DNA from: Closterium sp. Naga37s-1
Lineage: Eukaryota > Streptophyta > Zygnematophyceae > Desmidiales > Closteriaceae
DNA: 64,000 bases
Direction: 5' to 3'
NCBI GenBank assembly: GCA_947471745.1
Contig: CANJKZ010000117.1
Location: 987,001-1,051,000, forward strand
This document shows, piece after piece, positions 30,781-42,200 of this stretch. A model generated the notes under the pieces. That model was not told the DNA's origin, did no database searches, and was given only the letters and a program-made list of their open reading frames with translations. The position numbers and the translations under genes were made by a program. The first letter of the stretch is position 1, and every line of letters starts with the position of its first letter.

Positions 30781-30985
30781 CTTCCCCTTCGTTTCTTGCA
30801 GCATTTGATCAGCCTCCAGCACTTGCTCCAACCGCTCCTTATTGCTATTATAAACACTTCTTTATCACTAAAATCACCTTATAGAAACCGTCTTCTTGTT
30901 AATATCACCCTTTCTGTACACTCACCTTCCCCTTCATTTCTTGCAACATCGAATCTCCTCTAGCGATTCCCCCAACCGCTCCTTC
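30781..30985 (-). pseudogene. Duplicated small exon upstream of the PPR fragment
   Basis: Two copies of an exon end with the same donor on the minus strand. At 30781-30850 the reading is NKERLEQVLEADQMLQETKG plus K, then GTGAGTGTAC. At 30926-30985 the diverged copy reads KERLGESLEEI... with the same GGGAAG/GTGAGTGTAC border. They lie 5' of the PPR block and may be its preceding exon, copied once. A third exon-like piece (RTQVHKLGEELEWLRYQGVP at about 31265-31200) may belong to the same gene, with low confidence. Confidence 0.4.
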
Positions 30986-30989
30986 CTTG

Positions 30990-32190
30990 AGATTTCCTCC
31001 CCCTCTACCTCCTAGAACCAATCCGAATCACCCCCAACCACATCCCCTTCTTTCCTTTCTTCCCCCTCCCTCCTCTCCTCCCTCCTCTTCTCCCTCGCTC
31101 GCCATTGTCCCATCAAACCTATCCCATGCAGCCCCTTTCATTATAATCTCATGTTGGGTTATTAACCCCTGAAGATTGGCCCAATACAGGGTATATTCTC
31201 AGGTACTCCTTGATAACGCAGCCATTCCAGTTCTTCCCCTAGCTTGTGCACCTGCGTGCGCCTAGCAAAATGATTGAGCACTCCAACATGCACGTGATTC
31301 ACAAGCGGGCAGAGAGAAAAACAATTGAAAATACTACTAGGGAAAGAAACAAAAATCGCTTAAATGGTCTCCACCTCATTGCACCGCATATCACTGGCTG
31401 GAAGGGCAGTTGGTTCAGAGGGCAAGACACCTCAGTCAACCTCACTCAACCACACCCAACAATCAACCCCACTAAGTTCCAAAATCCCACCTACCTTTTC
31501 TGCGTGCAACTCCTCAGGAAAGGAGAGGAACATGCCTCTAACAGTCTCCACCGCATTGCACCACACGGCGCAGGCGAGGGCAAGTTGGTAATTGAGGGGA
31601 ATGAGGGGAGAGCTTAAGGTCATAAGCCGATCAAAGAGCTGGGGGAGGGGCAAGGGGGGAGGGTGGGGAGGGAAGGGGCCAAGATGGGGACGGAAGGGGA
31701 GGAGAGTGGGGAGGGGAGGGAAGAGGGGGAGAGTGGAGAGGGGAGGGAAAGGCGGGAGAGTGGGGAGGAAAAGAGAGGATGAATGTGGGAGCAGGTCGGT
31801 GGGAGAGGGGGAAGGGGCAACAAACAAGAGCTAGCCGGTACTCTAGGGGACTGAGGGGAAATTCTGGGGAGATGATGAGCCAATGAGAGAGCTGCAAGGG
31901 AGAGTGGGGTGAGGGAGAAGAGAGGGTGGGGAAGGGTTCAACAGGAGAGGACATATGGGCTGCTTTGCAGAGACAGATGGCCTGTAGAGGGATGGGACAG
32001 AGAGACTGTAAGAGAGAAAGGGAGATACTGAAGGGGAGGGAAGAGGGGGAAGAGAGCAAGTGAGGGAGAGGGAACACCCAACCCCTTGATATTTGTTTTC
32101 ATGCACCAGTCACGTCAAGTTTTGAAGTGCAAAACAATTTTGATGCAGAAATTGCTCGAGGCACAATATTACATCTTCGTCAGCAAAAAC
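30990..32190. other. Gene-poor stretch, strongly purine-rich at 31620-32080
   Basis: C-rich then G/A-rich low-complexity DNA. Long minus frames full of S, P and L over 31430-32100 reflect the purine-rich plus strand (GGGAGGGGAGGGAAG-type) and are not supported as genes. Confidence 0.5.
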
Positions 32191-32196
32191 GTTCAC

Positions 32197-32277
32197 GTGC
32201 TCAGCAGGATTCGAACCTGCGCGGGCAGAGCCCAACAGATTTCTAGTCTGTCCCGATAACCACTCCGGCATGAGCAC
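32197..32277 (-). tRNA. tRNA-Ser (anticodon AGA)
   Basis: 81 nt on the minus strand. The acceptor stem GTGCTCA/TGAGCAC pairs fully, the A box TGCCGGAGTGG and B box GGTTCGAATCC are present, and the anticodon stem ACAGA/TCTGT encloses the loop CTAGAAA (anticodon AGA, codon UCU). The long variable arm (GTTGGGCTCTGCCCGCG) marks type II tRNA-Ser. There is no intron. A TTTTT pol III stop lies about 8 bases past the 3' end. Confidence 0.96.
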
Positions 32278-32438
32278 ACATTATCTGATCAATAATCACC
32301 TAACAGGATATATTTGCCTCACGAATCAATAATCTACCGTGCTGCTGTGGGGGCGAACAGGGCGAACAGTACGGCACAGGGAGGAGGGCAAACGGGAGAG
32401 GGAGGCGGGGGGAGGAGGAGGTTGATCTGTGATGGGGG

Positions 32439-33600
32439 GAGGCGCGGTGGGGTTCATTCCCGTGATGGGGTGAATGAGCTGCCGGCTGATCTTTTGGGGG
32501 TGAGTGAGACGTTCCCTGGGGGAGCAGACGGCGATGTGGCCGCGCTTGTGGCGGTGTCGCGAGCAGAGGCACACGGGCTGCTGCATGCGCTGGCGGAGCA
32601 GCTGTTGGTGCTCATGGAGGCCATGCGTGATGCCTGGGGCAGCGGCAGAAGGGGCAGCAGCACAAGGGGCAGCAGCACAAGGGGCAGCAGCACAGGGGCA
32701 GCAGCACAAGGGGCAGCAGCACAGGGGCAGCAGCAGAAGGGGCAGCAGCACAAGGGGCAGCAGCAGAAGGGGCAGCAGCACAAGGGGCAGCAGCAGAAGG
32801 GGCAGCAGCACAAGGGGCAGCAGCAGAAGGGGCAGCAGCAGGAAGAGAAGCCGGCAGGGTGGTGGGAGAGGGTTTGAGAACAGCAAGAACATCAGAACAG
32901 CTGCCAGGGGCAGAGACGGAAGAAGGCTCGGGAGACGTTGAGCGACTGGGCGGCGGAAACTCGACTTACACACCCCCAAAGGGGAGCACACCCCCGAATG
33001 GAAACACACCCTCCATTGGGAACACACCCATAAATACGAGCACTCTCGCAATTGCTGTTGAATTGTTTTGCCCTCCATTGGAATCCCTAACCCTTGAGAG
33101 CATTCAATTCGCCTCCACTTGTGACCCTTCTTGGCTTCCTCCGCCCCTCCCCTCTACCTCGCCTCTCATGTGCCCCTCTACCCCCACCACACCCCTCCCT
33201 CCCCTTCATTCATCCTCCTCCTCCCCCTATCCTGTCCCAAGTCTGAGTAGTGAGGCACAGTCGTTTGAATCTGTAACACGAGCTGCTGTGTGGAAGGTTC
33301 AAGAGCTTGGCTCTCGTGAACTGCGGTGAGCTGGGGGAGGGGCAGCTGGTGAGGCTGCTCAGTGCATGTGGTATGCTGGAGGGATTAATGGTGACGATTA
33401 AGGCAGTGATGGGTTCTCAGACACGGTGTTAGCAGGGAGTAAACCGGAGGTGTTGACTCGGTTAACTGTGGTGGGGTGCGGTGGAGTAACTGCAGACGGC
33501 ATTGGCGGGCTGCTGGGGAACGTGCCACGGCTGCGGCATTTGAAGGTGGAGGCGAATAAGGTCTCTGAAAGGGCCCGAGTTGCTTCGTGCTGGAGTGGTT
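32439..33600 (+). pseudogene. Leucine-rich-repeat protein gene fragment
   Basis: The plus strand has codon-like sequence encoding VNELPADLLGVSETFPGG, then VAVSRAEAHGLLHALAEQLL, a Q/G/S-rich repeat (32640-32850), LRR-type CPPLESLTLESIQF (about 33070), AVWKVQELGSRELR ending near 33325, GEGQLVRLLSACGMLEGLMV in another frame, and LTRLTVVGCGGVTADGIGGL with LLGNVPRLRHLKVEANK (33428-33560) after a CAG acceptor. These match AMN1/F-box-type LRRs. Frame changes near 33325 suggest decay or an unrecognised intron. No start was fixed. Confidence 0.45.
32640..32850 (+). repeat. GGGCAGCAGCACAAG tandem repeat
   Basis: 15-bp units, GGGCAGCAGCACAAG alternating with GGGCAGCAGCAGAAG, about 13 copies in the LRR gene fragment. 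Both strands are open through it (Q/G/S-rich on plus, C/L/A-rich on minus). Confidence 0.9.
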
Positions 33601-34097
33601 ACGGTATCAAGGGAGTGAGAGTTTTGCTTGGTAGGGGTTTTACTTCGGTCTTGCGTGTTCTATCGCTCATGCAAACATCTCGGATGCTTGTTGGTAAGCA
33701 ACATTCTCCAGGCAAGATTGTTGATAGTGTACCCAATACCATACCTTATCTTATTTGAGTACTATCACTACTCCATACCAAAGGGATTGGATTGGGCGGT
33801 TCCACCGTATATGCAGACTAGCCGTTGCCTGGTTGTCACGGTGTTTGATACTTGCAAATGAGCACTGACTCTCGATCATGCCATGAGATTCAGACAAGAC
33901 GAGCCACTCCAAAATTCCCCGTACATGGATGCAGCTCTCTCCCTCCTCTCTTCCCTTGGATGGATAAATTACAAGCTGTGATGAGTTGTAAAACAGAAGT
34001 ATGTACATAAACATACCCGTACAAAACTTTGTCTCAGGTCCACTAAACAGGCGCTTACAGTACCATATGTACAAGATTTTCACGATGCTTACATGCA
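33601..34097. other. Intergenic stretch between convergent LRR and eIF2D
   Basis: No gene, RNA or repeat is recognised. It would hold the 3' ends of the two convergent genes. Confidence 0.5.
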
Positions 34098-34142
34098 TCA
34101 CCTTCTCGTATAATCAGTTGCAGTGACATGAGATTTCGGGAT
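34098..34142 (-). pseudogene. EIF2D: Displaced C-terminal codons of eIF2D
   Basis: Reading leftward from the hAT1 target site, ATCCCGAAATCTCATGTCAC encodes IPKSHV, then TATDYTRR and TGA (34098-34100). Before hAT1 inserted this followed directly on ...LLVDVHG(IP) encoded at 39285-39372. It is now cut off by 5.1 kb, so the gene cannot use it unless the transposon excises or is spliced out. Confidence 0.8.
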
Positions 34143-34737
34143 CAGGGCTAATTTTATCAGTGTAAATCACCCTGATACCCTGATTATCAGGGTGGTTTTT
34201 GGTAGTAACACTGATGGCTTAGGGTAATTTTTTTGGGAGCTTGAATTTCCCTGATGTGTCAGGGTTTACCTTTAAGGCACACTGATGCCTCAGGGTTACC
34301 GTTCGTCATAACGAGTTTTACCCTGAAGCGAGTACCAAACCCCCCCCACCCCCCCCCCCCCCCAACTTCCCCCACCCCCCCTTTCCCTTAATCCCGAAAT
34401 CCCGAGTCCCAACTGTCAATGCCGGAATTCCAGCCTCGACAATACATGTGCTGGCACGAAGTGGGCCACGATTGGCCTGAAATACAGCCGCAGTGTAGAC
34501 AACGCCACCGACTCAACTCGGTCTGTTTGTCTGACATGACGACATGACCGGGTTAGTAGGAAACCTGGCTCAGTTGGCCGGGAAGTGGGTGGCTGTGAAC
34601 CTCGTTTGCCAGCACGATAGGAAACCTATGCGCTGGGGACTGGGGTGTCCCTCAGGGTTGTGGTCTCACATTTGGTAACGAGAGACCACTCCCTTTCCAA
34701 CCGAGGTAGCCATTTCTGTTGATACACACCAGCAGCT

Positions 34738-37700
34738 ATGGCGCAGAGTGAAGACGACGATGTAGGAGAAGCTGCTGACGAGCCACCTAACGATGCTGCA
34801 GCGCGAACAGGCTTAGACTTCCTGCGAGGGCTGCATGTGAACCCTCCGCCCGTCTGCACTGCCGGCCCGTCATCGCGCAGCGGCGACAAGCTGCCTCCTG
34901 CTCGTCCCTCTGATTCCAATGTCCTCGCGCCGGACAGTGCACCCGCCTCTGTCAGCGTGACAGAGGTCGGTGAGTCTTCGTCAGCAGCCTCGAAGAAGAG
35001 GCGTCGCTACGCGCAAGCTGTACTCCCGTTCGGCACGCCCCCTGCGAAGCCGTCTCCGCCTCCGGCTCCCGTCCAACCTCCCTCGCGTGTGTCCAGGGAG
35101 CTCACTAAAGCCAAAAAGGCAGAGGAGAGGTTCGATAAGGCGCAGCAGCTATACATCACGCAGTGGCTGCCGAAATTCGAATGGCTGCTGCTTGATAAGA
35201 ACGAGGATGGGTTGCCCATCCTGCGATGTAGTATTTGCGTGGAGCACGGCAAGGACGACGCTAAATTCGGGCGCAACGGAATGGGGGGTCGCAATTTGCA
35301 GCTCGGCTCGATGAGATGTCACGAGCTGAGTGGCCGCCACGACGAAGCAATGAAGAGGCAGCGCACGCTCATGGCCGAGATCGAGAAGCAGAAACGCCTC
35401 GACGATTTCGCCAACACAGACAAGGAAGGCGCTCGGCTTACTCGACTCATGCGCGGCATTGAATTCATCTGCGATCACGACGCCCCGATCGCCATGTTCC
35501 CGAAGCTCATACATTTCCTTGCAGAAGAGGGAGTCGCCGACATCCCGCTTCAGTCCTACGGCGTTTACATTACACAGTAAGTCTACCGTAGTAGGTTTTT
35601 ATATTGCGATGTGTCACCTTGAGTAGCAATGTATCTGACAATTAGTTGACCGTTCCCCGCATGTTGTTGCAGGTACGGCTTCAACGAGATGGCCGCGGCG
35701 ATGGCAAACTACCAAAAAACACAGCAGCTGCAGCATCTTCTTGCTTCACCCTTCGTCGGCCTTACCTGCGACGAGAGCACCGACCGCGCGCGTGGCAAAC
35801 ACTTGATTGTGTTTGCCACGTTCCTCAAGAACGGCGTCGCGGTCACAGAGTTCTTGGCGCTGCTGACTGTGCATAAGTGCGACGCGTCTTCTATTTTCGG
35901 GGTGCTCACGAGCCATCTGGACTCTATCGGCGTCGACATCAAACGTGTGGCCGGCATGGGGACCGACGGTGTGTCTGTGATGACGGGGGAGAAGAGCGGC
36001 CTTGTAACCCGCGTGCAAGAGCGCGTTCCGCATCTCGTCGGGTGTCACTGCGTAGCGCATCGGTACGACAAGTGTAGCTTTGCAAGGTTTGCGTAAGCAT
36101 GTTGTTACGTGAAATCCCATATTCTAATGTAGATTACATACTTTTCAACTCTGATGCAGGGAGGCTCTCGTGGTCAAGGATGCAGCGAAAGCATTCCCAG
36201 ACCTCAACATGATCGATGCTGCTGTGCGTGCCGTGGGAGAGATCATATGCCGCTCTAACATCTGGTACGAGCGGTTCAAGGAGCTGCAACACGAGATACA
36301 CCGTACAAACCTGGAGCACCAAGGGTTATTCAACGTACGGTGGCTGTCGCGGGGAGACGCAATAGCGAGGCTGTGCAGAGTTTTCGGGGCGGCGATCGTC
36401 ATGATTGTGGAGTACGGCCACAAGATCGCTTCAACAGTGCAAACGTTCAAGTTTCATTTTTGTTTGTATTTCCTGGCAGACATCCTTGCAGAGCTTAACG
36501 CGCTCAACCGGTTTTTCCAGCACCGCAAGGCAAGTGTGTAGTCAACTTTAAGAAAGTAGTGCTACATGTCAGAATGTTATAGTTGTCTAGCCTGCAGTGG
36601 GGTACTCCATAGTGAGTACAGCCCAATTAGGGTTTGCTATATGTATCCAACTGCTTGCTAGTGAAAACCACTCCTTTCTTCATTCCTGTTTCTTTCATTC
36701 TAACATGGTATCAGAGCAGGTCGACCCCCTTGGGTCGATCCTGTGGGTGGGCCCACCACCTAACTGCTTCCGCTGCTGTTCTGCTTCTCGCGCGCCTCGG
36801 GCGCGCGCCGTCTTCTTCCTGCCGTGCGCTCGGGGCGCGCGGCGAGTTTCTGCCCGCCGTGCGCCCCGAGGCGCGCGGCGGTTTTCTGCCGTGGGGGATC
36901 CGCGCGCGCCCCCCCCCCCCGCCATCCCGTCGCCCGTCGCGACGCTCAAGGGGGCCGCGCGTCGCCCTGCCCGTCGCCCGTCGCGGCGCCCTGGGCTCTA
37001 GCGCGTCGACCCCCCCCCTCCCGTCGCCCGTCGCGGCGCCCTGGGGGGCCGCGCGTCGCCCCTCCCGTCGCTCATCGCGGCGCCCTGGGGGGCCGCGCGT
37101 TCCCCCTCCCGTCACTCGTCGAGGCGCCCTGGGGGGCCGCGCGTCGCCCCTCCCGTCACCCGTCGCGGCGCCCTGGGGGGCCGCGCGTCCCCCCCTCCCG
37201 TCACTCGTCGAGGCGCCCTGGGGGCCCACGCGCCGCCCCGCTTCCGCTCACACACCGCCCCAGCTGCTGCCCCCGTTTTTGCCCTACGCTTGGGGGTATG
37301 GGGGTGGCAAGTATGGGGGTGGCGGGTGTGTGATCCGTCCCCTACTCCTCCTCCTCCTCCGTCTCCCACTGCTGCAGCTGCCGCTGAGGGGGGTGGGTGT
37401 GTGGGAGCCGAGGGTTTAGGGTTTAAGGGGGGTGCCGTGGGAGTGGAGCTAGGGTTCAGCAGGGGGTGTGTGTCAAGGGTGTGGGTCAGTTGGAGGAGGT
37501 TGTGTGGAGGTAGCCGTCTTGTCGTCCGCAGCACCTGTAGTCCGGGGCGCTGTCCTGGTAGCCCAGAGAGCCTGCTGCGCCTGTCGCTCGTGGGTCCGTT
37601 GCTCCTGTAGCTCCTCGTAGCCCGTGAGCCAGTTACTCCAGTAGTCCGGGGCACTGTCCCGGTAGCCACTGTGCCAGCAGCTCCTGTTGCCCGTGTGTCT

Positions 37701-39085
37701 GCAGCTTCAGCCGTCGTCTCTCATCTTCTCTCCTCTCACAGTCCCTCCTCCTCCTCACTTGCCCTCTGTGACTGCCTTTAGCTTTGCTTATAATTGTGAA
37801 CTATTACTATGCCTGCTTGTTGTGCTGATTACACCCCACTTTGGCTATGGGGGTGTGTCAGAATGTTATAATTGTCTAGCCTGCAGTGGGGTACTCCATA
37901 GTGAGTACAGCCCAATTAGGGTTTGCTATATGTATCCAACTGCTTGCTAGTGAAAACCACTCCTTTCTTCATTCCTGTTTCTTTCATTCTAACACTACAA
38001 TCATTTCTACTCTTGCTAAAATGTTTTACATGCCCGATGTTGTACAGGTGGACATCACGCAAGTCGCCAAACAAGTTGACCGCACGATCACCATCATCTC
38101 GCACCGTTACATCGTGTACGGCGAGACTTTCGGAGGCGGGGTCAGCAAGCTGCTGTCCAAGTTCATCAAGGAACACGGTGGGGACAATCGGACGGTGGTG
38201 GTTGAAGGGGTTGACGCGGAAGGGCGGCAGACTTCACATCGTTTCGAGCTGAGCGAGACACCCATCAAGAAACACAAGTTCGGGGGCACGCTTGCTGACT
38301 GTGAGAAGTTGTGCACGGGTTTCGCGAAGGAGATCGTGGCGCGGATGAAGTTCCGCATGTGGAACTTGCAGCAGATGGGCGGCGCGAAGCTGTTTCAAGT
38401 TGAGTCTTGGCCATCCAGGGAGGACCAGCGCGAGTTGAAGACCCGTGAGTGGCTGGCAGCGAACGATGAGCTGTTTGGCGGCATGCTTCCAGGTGAGATT
38501 TCATTTTAGTACATGCGTATTATTTCGTCTAGCGCACTGTACGTGGCACTACCACATTAACCACATTACCCTCCCTTACATCCGACGCCCCAAACCCCAT
38601 CCACGTCAGGATTCGATCTCAAGGCGGCGAAGAAGGAGCTGCGGAGCTTCTGTCACATCTTGTCACGTCATCACGCGGGGGAAGATTTCCACCAGGGACT
38701 TACGAGCATGTTGAAGAGCAAGGATTGGCGACGCAGCTATCCGAACCTCGTGACACTCTGGCAGGCCCTCGCTGTGCTGCCACTGAGCACAGTGGAGTGT
38801 GAGAGAGGGTTCAGTCGCCAGAACATCATCAAAAGCTGGATGCGCACATCGCTGTGCGATGCCCGCCTTGGCGACCTCATGACGCTGCATATGCTCAAGT
38901 ACACATATGTATGGGCCGACGTGGTGGACATCTGGCGCAAGCAGAAAACCAGAAGGCCCGCGAAATCTGTTGCGCATGCAACCCAGGTGGACCGGAAGGG
39001 GAAGGAGAAAGTTCCAGAGCCTGCTGAAGAATCAGACGACGAGCTAAACCCATGTGGCATGTATGATGATGATGATGATGAGTAA
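34738..39085 (+). CDS. hAT transposase, five exons, 839 aa
   Basis: Exons: 34738-35576, 35673-36062, 36160-36529, 38048-38492, 38610-39085. They total 2520 nt, and phases agree at every junction with no internal stop seen. Features in order are an acidic, proline-rich N-terminus with KKRRR (about residue 85), a TTF/BED-like zinc finger (CSIC...H...H, about residues 160-205), the RNase-H-like core with GLTCDESTD and GMGTDGVSVMTG, CHCVAHREAL, NVRWLSRGDAIARL, and the C-terminal dimerisation block LPLSTVECERGFSRQNIIKS. It belongs to the ZNF862/KIAA1586-like hAT branch. Intron 3 starts AAG/GCAAGT, a GC-AG intron. It excises and reinserts DNA in the nucleus and may still be active. Confidence 0.85.
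36567..37994 (+). mobile_element. Short-LTR element without coding capacity, in hAT1 intron 3
   Basis: 1428 bp with 139-bp LTRs (36567-36705 and 37856-37994) and the 5-bp duplication CTACA on both sides. The primer site TGGTATCAGAGCAGGT (36706) matches initiator tRNA-Met, and the polypurine tract CTATGGGGGTG ends at 37855. The interior is a GC-rich minisatellite leader (CGTCGCGGCGCCCTGGGGGG type, 36780-37230) and T/G-rich DNA with no gag or pol: a non-autonomous Copia-type relative that looks structurally whole. The LTRs differ at one base by eye, so it is young. Confidence 0.93.
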
Positions 39086-39190
39086 ATTCTTTAGTGAGTG
39101 CAACGATATAATCAATTCATCAGGGTTTGCAAATATGGTACACTGATGCAACAGGGTTGGATTTTAAAAAACAAGGAAAACCCTGATGGA

Positions 39191-39284
39191 TCAAGGTTTG
39201 AACCATGTGTCACACTGATAAACATGTTTTTGAACAGGTGCAACACTGATCACAAGGGCTGCCCAAAACAAAAAATTAGCCCTG
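39191..39284 (-). other. hAT1-derived C-terminal tail of eIF2D
   Basis: After HGIPN at the target site the eIF2D frame runs into the right end of hAT1 and continues for about 30 codons (RANFLFWAALVISVAPVQKH, then VYQCDTWFKP) to a stop at 39191-39193. It replaces the ancestral end IPKSHVTATDYTRR. The tail is partly hydrophobic. Whether it is translated depends on exon 1 and on polyadenylation within the transposon. Confidence 0.7.
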
Positions 39285-42200
39285 TTCGGGATGCCATGCA
39301 CATCCACAAGCAGCCGAGACAACTTATCCAAGACTCCTCCTTGAATAAACACCTCATGCTGCCCCTTCTTACCTGCTTCAAGCAAGGGCAAAGGCAATAT
39401 GCAGAGAGGAAAGAAGAGGCAAAAAATGAAAGGAGTGGGTGGTGTGGAATAAAAGAGATGAAGAAAAATGGGGAAACAGGAGGGGAGTGGGAAACGAGGG
39501 GGGATAGGACTACCAAAGAAAGGAATGGAAGATGGGAACTTCAGCAGACAAACGGCACACAAAACATCTGCAGCAAGAACGTTTTTTTCTAGCATTTCTG
39601 CAGCTCTGCAGCTACTCACAAGGCTGGCACCTGTGCAATCAGAGGTGCTCCTAAACGAAAGACAATGCATGAACCTGCAGCCAGACCTGGTAGGTTCGGA
39701 ACCCCGTAGGGTCAGTAAAGCCCTGGCACCCGTTGCAGGTGAACCCACCTAGCAATTGAGCCACAGACGCGCTTGAGGCAAACTTCTTCTGCAGCTCAGC
39801 AGCAAGTGGTTGAGCCTCCACCAGATAAGCCTCCACGCCTGTCACCCGTGTCACTTTCCTGCTGCCCTGTCGCCCCCTGACAAGTATCTCCACAGGTTGC
39901 AGCTCCCCCTTCCGCTCCACGCTCCTCCCCCCCCTCTCCACCCTGTGTTGTGCCTGCATTTGCTGCAGTAACATGGGGCCTATGTCCCTCTTGGGACACT
40001 GTGCTGGGTGCGTCGCACCCTTCTTTATCGCGCCTTTGTACAGTGCGTCGCAGAGCGTTGCATCGAGGACGACTATAGACGGGTCGGAGGGCTCGGAGAG
40101 GGAGTGGAGGGAGATGTAGGAAAGAGCAGCGTTGTGCACAGCTGAGGGGGAATAGAAGGCGTGTGGATCGAGCCCTACAGACTCAAATACAGGAGACACG
40201 TGGAGAGACGGTTTGAACACCTCTTCTACCGTCGTGATGGTTGTGATGGTGGCGCTTCCAGTAGCTATCCCTAAGCTACCTTGGGGTGCAGTCCTGGGGG
40301 CTTGGGCTGTCTTATATGGCCAGAATGCGAGGAGGGCCTGGTGGCGGTGGTTGATAGACGAGATGATGAACTCCTTGCGGTGCTTGTCCTCCTTGCCGCA
40401 TATCTGAGCATGTGGAGAGGTCAATAGATGGGTGCAGGGAAAGGGTGGGTGTATGCCATGGCTGGTTGATGCTAGAGGTGGACTTTTTTCCAGGTTGAAA
40501 TGTGTTTTTTTGGTTTACATGGGTGGGTGCACAAGGACGGAATGAGCATAAGTAGAAGTGACGAAATCACAATAAAGAAACATAGACACACTCAATCACC
40601 CAATCAATCAACCACACTCAGTCACCCAATAATATAAACACATTCATTTACAAGCTCACTCACTTTCACAACTCCATCATTCGGACGCACTCACCAGCCC
40701 ATCAACAGCCTTGGCATGCAGCCACTTGCTCAGCTTCTTGTGAGACGACTTCCTGATGTCCACTGTGGTGCCAGGTGGCCGACATGGCAGCACGTGATTG
40801 GACCTGCCAGCACCAATAGCATGGTGGCAGGACAGCAACGAATCACATGACTCACATGACATGCACTTTGTACTTGACACATGAGAACACGCGCGGACAT
40901 GTCATGCGATGCCAACAGCAGTCCGCTACTAGATTTGCGGGAAATACGTGGCTACATGCAATTTAAGCCGCCATTCTTGTCCCATGCGCAATCACCTGTA
41001 GTGAAGAGAGCAGGAAGGCTGAAGTACCAAGCAATGATCACATGAGATGATTGATTTTGGGCAGCTTACCAGAGGGAGCTAGCTGGGAGGGGCAGGTGTG
41101 ACGGTTTGACAGAGACGGAGAGGGCCTGCAGCAGACACAGATCCAACAGCTCGTCCATTTGTGCTGGCATCAGTGCTGATGGTGCTGCTGGCGCTGCCGG
41201 CGCCAGTGCTGATGGCGCTGCTGCAGGTACGCACTCTTCGCCTGCACCAGCTGCTTTTCTATCCCCCTCCCTGCCCACAACAGCTGTAGCAGCAGCTGCC
41301 GCAGCATCACCATCAACAGCAGCAACAACAGCAGCAATAGCACTGCCACGGATGCACTGTTCCTGCAGGGAATCTGATAGGTGCTCTGATGAATCTCTTG
41401 CTACTGCTCCTTCTGTTGCACCTTCTGCTCCTGCTGCTGCCTCTGCTGTAGCTTCTTCTCCTACTCCTGCTTCTCCTCCTCTTGCTGCTGCCACTGCTGC
41501 TAGTCCCTCCCTAGCCACCGCTGCTGCACCTCCCTCCCCATCACTCCTACCCTCACTCTCTCCCCCACAAGCTGCAGCAGCACCAGAGTCATCCTCAGCT
41601 GAACCTTCAGGTGAATCTTCAAGTGCAACAGCAGGTGCTGCATCCAACAGCGTGGGCTGTGCATCAGGGTCAGAAGCAACCATTTCTGGCAGGAAGCCCT
41701 TGTTGGGCACATATGATCCTTTTGTAGACTCCCTGTACCGTGGAAGGGAGGGCAGGATGGGAGGGCAGGGGAGGGAGGGGCCATATGTGAATATCCAGAG
41801 TGTTGCGTTGGGCAGCAAGTGAAAGGGTGCCCGTAGGACAGGAGAATGGGGTCAACGCATGTTGGACCACCAGAACATAGACGGCTGACGGCGATTTTAA
41901 ATTGACCAATAATAGACAGGTGTGGTCTTGACCACAGTCAGAACCTCATTATTCGAGGTGTCAAACCCACAGACCACCGGGGAGGACAACAGACCAATCA
42001 ATGTAGGGGCTAAGTTATTTGTAGGGGTCGTCTTGACAACAGACCAGTCATTAGGGGATGAGAGAATGCTGGCGTGAGCTCGGGTAACTGCTGGCTTCTG
42101 TCGTCTTTTGAGATCGCTTGGGTGACATGTGTAAGAAAACAGGCCGTCACCAGTGTGACGCTCCACCTACGCTAGGAACACGCTAAATAAAGAACACTGG

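Larger units (their letters stand above)
34143..39284 (+). mobile_element. hAT transposon 1, apparently autonomous, in the last exon of eIF2D
   Basis: 5142 bp with inverted ends CAGGGCTAATTTT and the 8-bp target duplication TTCGGGAT (34135-34142 and 39285-39292), both typical of hAT. Subterminal DNA has many copies of ACACTGAT, CCTGAT and CAGGGTT in both orientations (34150-34330, 39105-39280). The interior encodes a five-exon transposase. A 1.4-kb LTR element with its own 5-bp duplication lies in the third intron, so the hAT itself was about 3.7 kb. Confidence 0.95.

Noticed and set aside
31432-32106. Serine/proline/leucine-rich minus-strand frames
   Set aside because: The plus strand is purine-rich simple sequence; no domain or splice structure.
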